In this document: positions 19,913 to 27,789 of the stretch, piece by piece | How positions within the stretch are numbered: position 1 is the stretch's first letter | Layout: each line of letters starts with the position of its first letter | Origin: Paraburkholderia sp. DHOC27 | GTDB lineage: Bacteria; Pseudomonadota; Gammaproteobacteria; Burkholderiales; Burkholderiaceae | Direction: 5' to 3' | Length of the DNA stretch: 64,000 nt | Assembly (NCBI RefSeq): GCF_003429005.1 | Contig: NZ_QVQV01000003.1 | Coordinates: forward strand, 248,723-312,722 | Program-made: the position numbers and the translations under genes | Notes under the pieces: generated by a model | Told to the model about the DNA's origin: nothing | What the model saw: only the letters and a program-made list of their open reading frames with translations | Database searches by the model: none

Positions 19913-22471
19913 TCAGTCGAGCGGCCAGGTTTCGCGGCTTGCTGCTCTTACCGCTTGAGCCGATTCGAGCGCCAGGGTGTCCTGAGCGCGTTGCCGGCAC
20001 AACTGATAATCGAGATTGCGCACGCGCGCCTTGATGCCGGGCACGGAAACTGGATCGACCGACAATTCGGTGACCCCCAGGCCGACGAGCAGCGGCACGG
20101 CCAGCGGATCGCCCGCCAGCGCGCCACACACGCCCACCCATTTGCCATGCTTGTCGGCGCCCTGCACGGTGGCCGCGATGAGGCGCAGCACGGCCGGATG
20201 CAGGCCATCGGCTTGCGCGGCGAGATCGGCGTGCTGGCGGTCCATCGCAAGCGTGTATTGCGTCAGATCGTTGGTGCCGATCGAGAGGAAATCGGCGTGC
20301 TGCGCCAGTTGATCGGCCAGCAACGCAGCCGACGGCACTTCGATCATCACGCCCACTTCGATCCGCTCAGTGCGGCCGGCTTCCTGCGCGAAAGCGTCGA
20401 TACGCCTGCGCAGGCTGATGAGCTCGGTGACGTCCGTCACCATCGGCAGCAGAATGCGCACGGCGCCCAACGGTTGCACGGCGAGCAGACCGCGCAACTG
20501 GTCGTCGAGCAGATCCGGACGCGCCTGGGCGAGACGGATGCCGCGCAGACCAAGCGCGGGGTTCGGCTCCGGCGGCAAGGTCAGGTAATCGACTTCCTTG
20601 TCCGCGCCCACATCCAGCGTGCGGATGATCGCGGTGCGGCCTTTCAGTGCCTCGACGATCGCCTGATAGCTTTGACGATGCTCGTCGATGCTCGGCGCAG
20701 CAGCGCGATGAATGAACAGCAATTCGGTGCGCAGCAGGCCCACGGCATCGGCGCCGTTGTCGGCTGCCGTCTTTGCGTCATCGAGCGTGGCGATATTGGC
20801 GGCCACTTCGATGGCGCGGCCATCCGATGTTTGCGCGGCTTGCTGCGAGGTCAGGCGGTTCGCCTCACGCACGCCGGCAAGGCGCGTGCGTTCGCTGCGC
20901 GCGCGTTCCACGTCGAGATCGGTCGGCGCATATTCGATTCGTCCGGCTGTGGCATCGACCACCACCTGCGTGCCTTCGGGAATCGTGTGCAGCGCGTCGC
21001 CCACGGCGACCAGCGCCGGGATACCGGCCTGGCGCGCCAGAATGGCGGCGTGCGAGGTGGCGCCGCCGCGTGCCATCAGGAGTGCGGTCACACGTGTGCG
21101 GTCCAGTGACGACAGATCGGACGGCGTGAATTCTTCTGCCGCCAGCACGGCTTCATCCGGCAGCGTGCGCGAAGCGGCATGCGAATAACCCAATGCACGC
21201 AACACGCGTTTTTCCAGATCGCGCAGATCGGCTGCGCGTTCGGCGAGCAATGCGTCGTTGATCTTGGTCAGCACGGCGATCTGCGCGCGGATCGCTTCGC
21301 GCCACGCAAACCCTGCGCTCTTACCCAGGCTGATCAGATCACGCGCGGCGTCGAGCAGCGTCGGATCTTCGAGCAGCACACGGTGTACCGCGAAGATGCC
21401 TGCCTCGCCGTGCGCGCCGCGTTGCGAGGCGTCGCGCACCGTCGTATTCAGTTCGGCATCGACGGTGGCCAGCGCCTTGTCGAGCAGACGGCTTTCCGCC
21501 GCCGAGGTGCCGCTCGCCGCTTCGGGCGGTTCGATGTCCGCGTCGTCCCAACGCACCAGCTTGCCCACCGCAATGCCGGGCGCGGCGCACACGCCGGCCA
21601 GCGTATTCGGCGCGAGCGTCACGCCGGCCGCTTGCGCCACGGGTTGCGGCGCGGGCGAGGTCTGACGTGCCGGCTTCTCTTCGACTTCGCCATGTGCTTC
21701 GCGCAGCAGTTCGCGTGCGACCGCTTCCACCGCTGCCGCCGCCTGCGCGCCGACACCGAGAATCTCGACCGTTGCGCCTTCACCCGCGCCGAGGCCAAGC
21801 AGGCCCACCACGCTTTCGATTGGCGCCTTGCGGCCTTCGTAACGGACTTCGACGCGTGCATCGAGACCGCGCGCAGCCTCACGGGCACGTGCCGCCGGCC
21901 GTGCGTGCAGGCCGCCCGCATGCGCGAGCGTCACGGTTTGACGGGCTTCATCCGTCACATTGGTGGCCTGACGCGCTGCTGCCGCTGCGGCGCCGTCGCG
22001 CGGGCGCAGCACCAGCAACTGCGTTTCGCCAATCTTGAGGGTGCCACCTGCGGCGCGATCGACGATCTCGAACGCATCCGAGTTGGCAATCGCGATCACC
22101 GACACGAGGCTCGGCGCATGGCAGGCCACCAGATCCTGATCGAACTCGATCAGCAGATCGCCCGCTTTCACGTGTGCGCCCTGTTCGATCATCGGCGCAA
22201 AGCCGCGGCCATTCAGTTCGACCGTGTCGATACCGATGTGCAGCAGAATCTCCGCACCTTCCGCCGTCGCGATGGTCAGCGCGTGACCGGTGCGGGCCAG
22301 ATGAGTGACCACGCCGTCGCACGGCGCGACGAGCTGACCCAGCAGCGGGTCGACACCCACGCCGTCGCCGAACATGCCGCCCGAAAACACAGGGTCGGGC
22401 ACATTGGCGAGCGGCACGACCGGGCCGGTCATGGGGGCGAGCAAAACAATCTGGCCTTGGGAAGGGCTCAT
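19913..22471 (-). CDS. nagF: Multiphosphoryl PTS protein EIIA-HPr-EI
   Basis: Carries the whole phosphoryl relay for the GlcNAc PTS in one 852-residue cytoplasmic protein. The order is EIIA-Glc type (1-155, with His63 in TGHALTIA and phospho-His78 in ILLHIGIDTV), HPr (about 178-262, His189 in GGLHARPA) and Enzyme I (about 290-852, His474 in GGATSHAAIL). The C-terminal PEP-binding domain includes LRTELLFIHR, GIRLAQ and LSIGTNDLTQYTLAMDR. The start at MSPSQGQIVLLAPMTG is preferred over a start 13 codons earlier. It sits 85 bp before nagE and directly after the deaminase gene. Confidence 0.94.
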   Translation of the reverse strand: MSPSQGQIVLLAPMTGPVVPLANVPDPVFSGGMFGDGVGVDPLLGQLVAPCDGVVTHLARTGHALTIATAEGAEILLHIGIDTVELNGRGFAPMIEQGAHVKAGDLLIEFDQDLVACHAPSLVSVIAIANSDAFEIVDRAAGGTLKIGETQLLVLRPRDGAAAAAARQATNVTDEARQTVTLAHAGGLHARPAARAREAARGLDARVEVRYEGRKAPIESVVGLLGLGAGEGATVEILGVGAQAAAAVEAVARELLREAHGEVEEKPARQTSPAPQPVAQAAGVTLAPNTLAGVCAAPGIAVGKLVRWDDADIEPPEAASGTSAAESRLLDKALATVDAELNTTVRDASQRGAHGEAGIFAVHRVLLEDPTLLDAARDLISLGKSAGFAWREAIRAQIAVLTKINDALLAERAADLRDLEKRVLRALGYSHAASRTLPDEAVLAAEEFTPSDLSSLDRTRVTALLMARGGATSHAAILARQAGIPALVAVGDALHTIPEGTQVVVDATAGRIEYAPTDLDVERARSERTRLAGVREANRLTSQQAAQTSDGRAIEVAANIATLDDAKTAADNGADAVGLLRTELLFIHRAAAPSIDEHRQSYQAIVEALKGRTAIIRTLDVGADKEVDYLTLPPEPNPALGLRGIRLAQARPDLLDDQLRGLLAVQPLGAVRILLPMVTDVTELISLRRRIDAFAQEAGRTERIEVGVMIEVPSAALLADQLAQHADFLSIGTNDLTQYTLAMDRQHADLAAQADGLHPAVLRLIAATVQGADKHGKWVGVCGALAGDPLAVPLLVGLGVTELSVDPVSVPGIKARVRNLDYQLCRQRAQDTLALESAQAVRAASRETWPLD

Positions 22472-22510
22472 CAAGCGGGACTCCTCGACACGTCGCATCT
22501 GCTGTCTCAA

Positions 22511-23527
22511 TCAGTGAGTTTCTGTGACTTTGTTCAGATGGCGCGGCGCGTCCGGATTGCGTCCGCGTGCGGCGGCGAGACCGGCAGCCATCACGTAGAA
22601 AGAAAGAATGGCGGCAATCGGATCGAGCGCCGCGTGGCCCGTCGCCACGAGCGGCAAGCTGGCTTCCGGCACGTCGTTCGGTGCGGCGAGCAGCACGCGG
22701 GCGCCGCGCGCCTGCATGTCGCGCGCGAGCTGGATCAGGCCGGCCTGCTCGGGGCCGTGCGGCGCGAACACGAGCAGCGGGTAGTCGCGGTCGATCAGTT
22801 CCATCGGACCATGACGCACTTCCGCGCTCGAGAACGCCTCGGCCTGGATTCCGGAGGTTTCCTTCAGCTTGAGCGCGGCTTCCTGCGCGATGGCAAGACC
22901 GAGGCCGCGGCCGATCACAATCATTCGTTCAACGCCGCGCAGTTCGTCCACCGCCTTCGACCAGTCAAGCGCGCCGGCTTTTCGCAGCGCGTCGGGCAGC
23001 CCGGCGAGCGCGCCGAGCAACGCGCTGTCACCCTGCCAGTGCGCGACCAGTTGCGCGGAAATGGACAGCATCGCGATGTAGCTCTTGGTGGCCGCGACGC
23101 TCAACTCGGGGCCCGCCGCCAGCGGCAGATGCCATTCGCACGCATCGGCAAGCGGCGACTGCGGTGCATTCACCGCCGCCACCGTCAGCGCGCCAGCGTC
23201 GCGCAGCGCGATCATGGTGCCCACCAGATCCGGGCTCTTGCCCGATTGCGAGAACGCCAGCGCGAGCTGGTCACGTACCTTGAGCGGGGCTTGCTGGAGC
23301 GTCGCCACGGACATCGGCAGCGAGGCGACCGGCACGCCGATGCGGCTCATCGTGAGACTCGCAAAGTAACTGGCGGCGTGGTCGGAACTACCGCGCGCGA
23401 CCGTCAACGCCACATGGCGCGGCTGCTCGGCGAGCTTCTGGGCGAGCGCCTGAACGTGCGACGTATCGGCGAGTTGCGCGGCGACCACATCAGCGGACGC
23501 CAGCGCTTCGTTAAGCATATTCGACAA
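22511..23527 (-). CDS. nagB: SIS-domain glucosamine-6-phosphate deaminase (NagB-II type)
   Basis: Two tandem SIS (sugar isomerase) domains of the type found in the isomerase half of GlmS. ARGSSDHAASYFASL and FSQSGKSPDLVGTM are in the first, GRGLGLAIAQEAALKLKETSGIQAEAFSSAEVRHGPM in the second, with DAPRHLNKVTETH at the C-terminus. There is no glutaminase domain. In this operon the expected step is GlcN-6-P to fructose-6-P, as for Shewanella NagB-II, since no classical nagB is present. The start is TTG: AAGGAG lies 6 nt before it, whereas the ATG three codons later is too far away. It overlaps nagA by 17 bp. Confidence 0.9.
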   Translation of the reverse strand: MSNMLNEALASADVVAAQLADTSHVQALAQKLAEQPRHVALTVARGSSDHAASYFASLTMSRIGVPVASLPMSVATLQQAPLKVRDQLALAFSQSGKSPDLVGTMIALRDAGALTVAAVNAPQSPLADACEWHLPLAAGPELSVAATKSYIAMLSISAQLVAHWQGDSALLGALAGLPDALRKAGALDWSKAVDELRGVERMIVIGRGLGLAIAQEAALKLKETSGIQAEAFSSAEVRHGPMELIDRDYPLLVFAPHGPEQAGLIQLARDMQARGARVLLAAPNDVPEASLPLVATGHAALDPIAAILSFYVMAAGLAAARGRNPDAPRHLNKVTETH

Positions 23528-24614
23528 TTGATTCTCCTTCGACGTAAGTCGCGGTCAACGCCAGTTCACGATCGAACACGACGATATCGGCCCACGCACC
23601 GCGCGCAATGCGACCGCGGTCTTCGATGCCGAGATAGTCGGCTGCGTAGCGCGACAGACGATTGGAAACATCGGCCATCGGCAGGCCGAGCGAGACGAGA
23701 TTGCGCAGCGCCTGATCCATCGTCAGGGTGCTGCCGGCGAGCGTGCCGTCGGCCAGACGGACGCCGCCCAGACACTTGGTGACGTGCTGGCTGCCGAGGC
23801 GATATTCGCCGTCCGGCATGCCGGTCGCGGAGGTGCTGTCCGTCACCACATACAGGCGCGGAATCGCGCGCATGGCGGCGCGGATCGCGCCCGGATGCAC
23901 GTGCAGCAGGTCGGGGATGATCTCGGCGAATTCAGCGTGCGCGAGCGCCGCGCCCACCATGCCGGGATTGCGGTGATGCAGCGGCGACATCGCATTGAAC
24001 AGGTGCGTGAAGCCGCAGGCGCCGTGCTTGAGTGCGGCGACGGCGTCGTCGTAGGTGCCGAGCGAGTGGCCCAGTTGCACCCGCACGCCACGTGCCGCGA
24101 TCTCCGAGATGATGTCCATGTGGCCGGAGATTTCCGGCGCGATGGTGACCACGCGGATCGGCGCAATGGAAAGGTATTTCAGCACTTCGTCGAGCACGGC
24201 GGAGACCGCCGCGTCGGGCTGCGCGCCGAGCTTGCCGGGGTTGATGTACGGCCCTTCGAGATGCACGCCCAGCACGCGCGCGCCACCGGGTGTACGGACG
24301 CGGGCCACGTCGCCGAGATTCGCCACCACGTTCATCAACTCTTCGCGCGGCGCGGTCATGGTCGTGGCGAGCAGACTCGTGGTGCCGAACCGTGCGTGCG
24401 TACGCGTGATGGTTTCGATGGCATTGCCGGCTTCCATGACGTCCGAGCCGCCGCCACCATGGACGTGCAGGTCGATGAAGCCGGGCAGGATGAACGGAGC
24501 GTCGTTGGTCGCCGGGTCGGCGCGGTCGCCCGTGAGGTCGGTGATGCGGCCGTTTTCGTATTCGAGCGTGCCGTGAATCCACCCATCGGTGGTGAGTATG
24601 TTTCCGGTCAGCAT
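23511..24614 (-). CDS. nagA: N-acetylglucosamine-6-phosphate deacetylase
   Basis: Amidohydrolase that removes acetate from GlcNAc-6-P. LPGFIDLHVHGGGGSDVMEA carries the first His-x-His motif, LGVHLEGPYINPGKLGAQ the metal-binding Glu, and QLGHSLGTYDDA plus THLFNAMSPLHHRNPG the further histidines. TDSTSATGMPDGEY has the catalytic Asp. At 367 residues it is complete. It lies between nagR and nagB on the same strand. Confidence 0.95.
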   Translation of the reverse strand: MLTGNILTTDGWIHGTLEYENGRITDLTGDRADPATNDAPFILPGFIDLHVHGGGGSDVMEAGNAIETITRTHARFGTTSLLATTMTAPREELMNVVANLGDVARVRTPGGARVLGVHLEGPYINPGKLGAQPDAAVSAVLDEVLKYLSIAPIRVVTIAPEISGHMDIISEIAARGVRVQLGHSLGTYDDAVAALKHGACGFTHLFNAMSPLHHRNPGMVGAALAHAEFAEIIPDLLHVHPGAIRAAMRAIPRLYVVTDSTSATGMPDGEYRLGSQHVTKCLGGVRLADGTLAGSTLTMDQALRNLVSLGLPMADVSNRLSRYAADYLGIEDRGRIARGAWADIVVFDRELALTATYVEGESIVEYA

Positions 24615-24635
24615 GTGTCTCTCTGATAATACGTA

Positions 24636-24678
24636 GTGCGATACGTAACTGGATGGCGCGGTTCAGTGCGATGCGTAA
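24636..24678. repeat. 13-bp direct repeat upstream of nagA
   Basis: GTGCGATACGTAA (24636-24648) and GTGCGATGCGTAA (24666-24678) differ in one base and are exactly 30 bp apart, about three DNA turns. They fill the 73-bp gap between nagR and nagA and may be a regulator site or a chance repeat. Confidence 0.7.
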
Positions 24679-24687
24679 GGCGCGCCG

Positions 24688-25422
24688 CTACTGGCGCAGT
24701 TCAGCGACAAAGTCGTAGTAATCGTCCCGGCAGTAGGTGTCCGTCAATTCAATGGCGCGCTGATCGGCGCTATAGCCGATGCGCGTGATCACCAGCAGCG
24801 CCGAGCGCGGCTCGATACCCATCAGCTCGGCGATTTCGCTGCTCGCGTTGACCGCCCGGAAGTGCTGCAACGCGCGTACCACGGCCATGCCGCGCTGCTC
24901 CAGATAGGCATACAGCGACACGCCGATCGAAGCCGGGTCCGGCACGATGGCCGCCGGCAGCGCCGAATGCTCGACCGCCATGACGATGCCGTCCGCGCGG
25001 CGCAGCCGCCGCAGACTCGTCACCGCCGCGCCCGGCGACAGCCCCAGATGCACCAGCTCGTCGCGATTGGCCGCGCGAATGCCGCGCTCCAGCCAGACCG
25101 AGTCCGGACGAAAACCGCGTTGCTGCATCTTCTTGGTGAAGCCCGTGAGGCGCGAGAGCGGATCTTCCACGCGCGGCGTGATGAAGCTGCCCGCGCCACG
25201 CGCGCGGCGAATCAGACCTTGCTCGACCAGCAGTTCGATGGCCTTGCGCGCGGTGATGCGCGACACGCCGATTGCGTCCGAAAGCGTGCGCTCCGAAGGC
25301 AGCGCTTCGCCTGCCGACCAGACGCCGCAGTGAATGGCGGTGGCCAGATTGCGCGCGAGTTGCAGATACAGCGGCGTGACGTTACGGGCGTCAGGCATCA
25401 GGGCAGACCAGCGTGTTTCCAT
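24688..25422 (-). CDS. nagR: GntR-family regulator of the nag operon (HTH + UTRA)
   Basis: Transcriptional repressor of the HutC subfamily. The N-terminal winged helix is PLYLQLARNLATAIHCG…LPSERTLSDAIGVSRITARKAIELLVEQGLIRRARGAGSFI (about residues 16-80). The C-terminal effector domain (UTRA, about 95-240) contains VWLERGIRAANRDELVHLGL and ALLVITRIGYSADQRAIELTDTYCRDDYYDFVAEL, the usual UTRA ending. As the first gene of the nag operon it likely senses GlcNAc-6-P or GlcN-6-P (family knowledge). A promoter with repeated TGGT half-sites lies just upstream. Confidence 0.9.
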   Translation of the reverse strand: METRWSALMPDARNVTPLYLQLARNLATAIHCGVWSAGEALPSERTLSDAIGVSRITARKAIELLVEQGLIRRARGAGSFITPRVEDPLSRLTGFTKKMQQRGFRPDSVWLERGIRAANRDELVHLGLSPGAAVTSLRRLRRADGIVMAVEHSALPAAIVPDPASIGVSLYAYLEQRGMAVVRALQHFRAVNASSEIAELMGIEPRSALLVITRIGYSADQRAIELTDTYCRDDYYDFVAELRQ

Positions 25423-25796
25423 GGCTCAAATGGGTCGAAAGGAAGAACACGGGGTATCGAAATGAGAGCCCATTATATAACCAACATAATACCAGTCAAA
25501 GGATTGGTTCCATGCTGGGCTATTGGCTGGCAAGTCCTTGATGGATAAGGGATTGAAGGCAGATCGCAGGGTTTCTCGAGCGGCTTCGAGGGCTCGGGAT
25601 TTACCCCTAGTCGGCCCAAAACCAGTACCGAAAGCAGACCACTGGTTCGCTAGCGCACGGATGTGGCCCCAACGTTTCAATACCTTTGCAATGCCAGTTC
25701 AAGAAGCGTAGGCTTTCCACGAATCGGCAATTTTTTCTATAGGATGCTCGCACTATCGTCTGATCAATGAACCCATAATCTTCCGGGGGCCGTAAG
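25423..25796. other. Divergent intergenic region between nagR and the MarR-GNAT gene
   Basis: About 374 bp. It contains the nagR promoter/operator at 25472-25499. The remainder shows no credible gene, and no clear promoter for the rightward gene could be fixed. Confidence 0.5.
25472..25499 (-). promoter_or_regulatory. nagR operon promoter with putative operator half-sites in the spacer
   Basis: Read on the minus strand: TTGACT, 16 nt, TATAAT (5/6 and 6/6 to consensus). The spacer holds two directly repeated half-site-like elements, TGGTATTA and TGGTTATA, the kind of TGGT core bound by HutC-type GntR regulators. This would give autorepression and induction of the whole nag operon. Confidence 0.7.
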
Positions 25797-26723
25797 TTGA
25801 CCGATTCCACAGCGCTGCGGCGCGCTGAGGCTGTTCGCCACTTCAACCGCTTCTATACCCAACACGTCGGTGCGATGCACGAGCGTCTGCAGAAGAGCCC
25901 GTTCTCGCTGACCGAGGTCCGTGTGCTGCACGAGCTCACGCGCGGGCGCGCGCAAACCGCCGCTGCACTCGCCCGCAATCTCGGGCTGGACAGCGGGTAT
26001 CTGAGCCGTCTGCTGACGAGTTTCGAGCGTCGCGCACTGATCACCCGGCGCCCCTCCGAGAGCGACGCGCGCCAATCGCTGATTGCACTCACCGACCAGG
26101 GTCACGCGGCATATGAGCCGCTCGACGCCGCTGCCATCGAGGAAGTGCTGGCCGTGCTGGAGCGCCTGCAAGCCAGTTCGCAGGATCAGTTGATTGGGGC
26201 GATGAAGCTGGTGGAGCGGTTGCTGGGCGACCGCTCGCAACGCGGCACTGTCACGCTGCGGGCGCCGCGTCCTGGCGAATATGGCTGGCTGGTGCATCGT
26301 CAGGCGGCGATCTTTGCGGACGAACACAACTGGGATCAGGCATTCGAAGGATTGCTGGCGCGCGTGATCGCGGACTTCACGCAGCACCACGATCCGCTGC
26401 GCGAGACCTGCTGGGTCGCGGAGCAGGACGGCATGATCGTGGGGTCCGCGCTGGTCATGAGCGTGTCGACCACGATTGCGCGGATCAGGCTGCTGTACAT
26501 CGAGCCCGACATGCGGCGCATGGGCATCGGCACGCAGCTCGTCGAGGAATGCGTGCGCTTCGCCCAACGCGCGGGCTACACGAAACTCACGCTGTCAATT
26601 GCGACGGCGCTCGAGGCGTCCCGTCAACTGTGCGAGCGCACGGGCTTTGTCTATGCCGGCGGTGCCCCCGAAATACGCTTTGGACACGACCTGACGATCG
26701 AACGCTGGGAGCGGGATCTCTAG
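25797..26723 (+). CDS. MarR-type HTH regulator fused to GNAT acetyltransferase
   Basis: Two-domain protein of 308 residues. Residues 1-150 form a MarR winged helix (RFYTQHVGAMHERLQKSPFSLTEVRVLHELTRG; ALARNLGLDSGYLSRLLTSFERRALITRRPSESDARQSLIALT). Residues about 155-308 form a GNAT domain, where IRLLYIEPDMRRMGIGTQLVEECVRFAQRAGY contains the acetyl-CoA loop RRMGIGTQL and LCERTGFVYAGG follows. The start is TTG preceded by a G-rich stretch. The architecture is a recognised family whose acetyl acceptor is mostly unknown. It is divergent from nagR. Confidence 0.9.
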   Translation: MTDSTALRRAEAVRHFNRFYTQHVGAMHERLQKSPFSLTEVRVLHELTRGRAQTAAALARNLGLDSGYLSRLLTSFERRALITRRPSESDARQSLIALTDQGHAAYEPLDAAAIEEVLAVLERLQASSQDQLIGAMKLVERLLGDRSQRGTVTLRAPRPGEYGWLVHRQAAIFADEHNWDQAFEGLLARVIADFTQHHDPLRETCWVAEQDGMIVGSALVMSVSTTIARIRLLYIEPDMRRMGIGTQLVEECVRFAQRAGYTKLTLSIATALEASRQLCERTGFVYAGGAPEIRFGHDLTIERWERDL

Positions 26724-26752
26724 CCTGGGGTTGTGCAGAGCGCCGCGATAAA

Positions 26753-26784
26753 AAAAGCGCCGTGGTGTTCGCCACGGCGCTTTT
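26753..26784. terminator. Bidirectional terminator between the MarR-GNAT gene and metQ
   Basis: AAAAGCGCCGTGG and CCACGGCGCTTTT form a 13-bp stem with a 6-nt loop, serving the two convergent genes. Confidence 0.93.
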
Positions 26785-26827
26785 CATTTGTAGACTGGAT
26801 TCGGTCAGCCCGGCTAACCGTCTCGGG

Positions 26828-27640
26828 TTAGAACGAAGGCACCACCGCACCCTTGAACTGCGTCTTGATGAACTGGCGCACTTCGTCCGACTGATACGAA
26901 GCCACCAGCTTCTTCACCCACGGCTTGTCCTTGTCCTGGGTGCGGACCGCGATCACATTCGCGTACGGGCTGTGAATGTCCTCGAGCGCAATCGCATCCT
27001 TCTCCGGCTGCAAACCGCCCGCGAGCGCGTAATTGGTGTTGATTGCGGCGGCGTCGACGTCTGACAGCGAGCGCGGCAACTGCGCGGCATCCAGTTCGAC
27101 CAGCTTCACTTTCTTCGGATTCTCGGCAACGTCGAGCGGCGTTGCGCTGTTGCCGTTCGTGCCGGCCCCCGCCTTCAGCTTGATCACGCCCTGCGCCTGC
27201 AACAGCAGCAGCGCGCGATTCTCGTTGGACGGGTCATTCGGCACGGCGACCTTCGCCCCTTGCGGCAGATCCTTCAACGACTTGAGTTTCTTCGAGTAGA
27301 TGCCGAGCGGCGAAATATACGTGAGACCCACGCTCACGATCTTGTAGCCGCGCTGCTTCACCTGGCTGTCCAGATACGGTTGATGCTGGAAGCTGTTGGC
27401 GTCGAGGTCGCCCGCGTCGAGCGCGGCATTGGGCTGCACATAGTCGTTGAATTCGACGATCTTCACGTTCAGGCCGTTACGCTGCGCCACTTTCTGGACG
27501 ACGCCCCAGATCTGCGCGTCCGGGCCGCTGATCGTGCCGAGCTTGATGACCTTGTCGTCGGCGTGTGCGCTGAAGCTGGCCGAGAGAACCGCGCTGGCGG
27601 CAACTGCTGAGAGGACTTTGAGGATGTTTCTGCGCTGCAT
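26828..27640 (-). CDS. metQ: MetQ/NlpA-family methionine substrate-binding protein
   Basis: Periplasmic binding protein of the D/L-methionine ABC uptake family. A Sec signal peptide (MQRRNILKVLSAVAASAVLSASFSAHA) is followed by VIKLGTISGPDAQIWGVVQK. QPNAALDAGDLDANSFQHQPYLD, the family signature, and VAVPNDPSNENRALLLLQ also occur. Unlike E. coli MetQ it has no lipobox cysteine, so it is probably soluble in the periplasm. No metI/metN neighbours are present. The start is placed at the signal peptide; an upstream in-frame codon would bury it. Length is 270 residues. Confidence 0.9.
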   Translation of the reverse strand: MQRRNILKVLSAVAASAVLSASFSAHADDKVIKLGTISGPDAQIWGVVQKVAQRNGLNVKIVEFNDYVQPNAALDAGDLDANSFQHQPYLDSQVKQRGYKIVSVGLTYISPLGIYSKKLKSLKDLPQGAKVAVPNDPSNENRALLLLQAQGVIKLKAGAGTNGNSATPLDVAENPKKVKLVELDAAQLPRSLSDVDAAAINTNYALAGGLQPEKDAIALEDIHSPYANVIAVRTQDKDKPWVKKLVASYQSDEVRQFIKTQFKGAVVPSF

Positions 27641-27789
27641 GTGATTCTCGCTTTTTCTGATCGATGTCAGATTCGGGTGAAACGTCGACGGCGCATTACG
27701 CGCCGTCAACTGGACCGAAAATGGTCTCACACGCTCCGCGAGAAGGGAAATATTACGATCTCATATGGGTATACCCGGCTCGCGCGTCC

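Noticed and set aside
21179..23782. An 867-codon open frame on the plus strand opposite nagF and nagB
   Set aside because: It is antisense to two genes with clear family motifs; in this GC-rich genome long antisense frames arise from codon bias. Its translation is Arg/His/Gln-rich with no recognisable domain.
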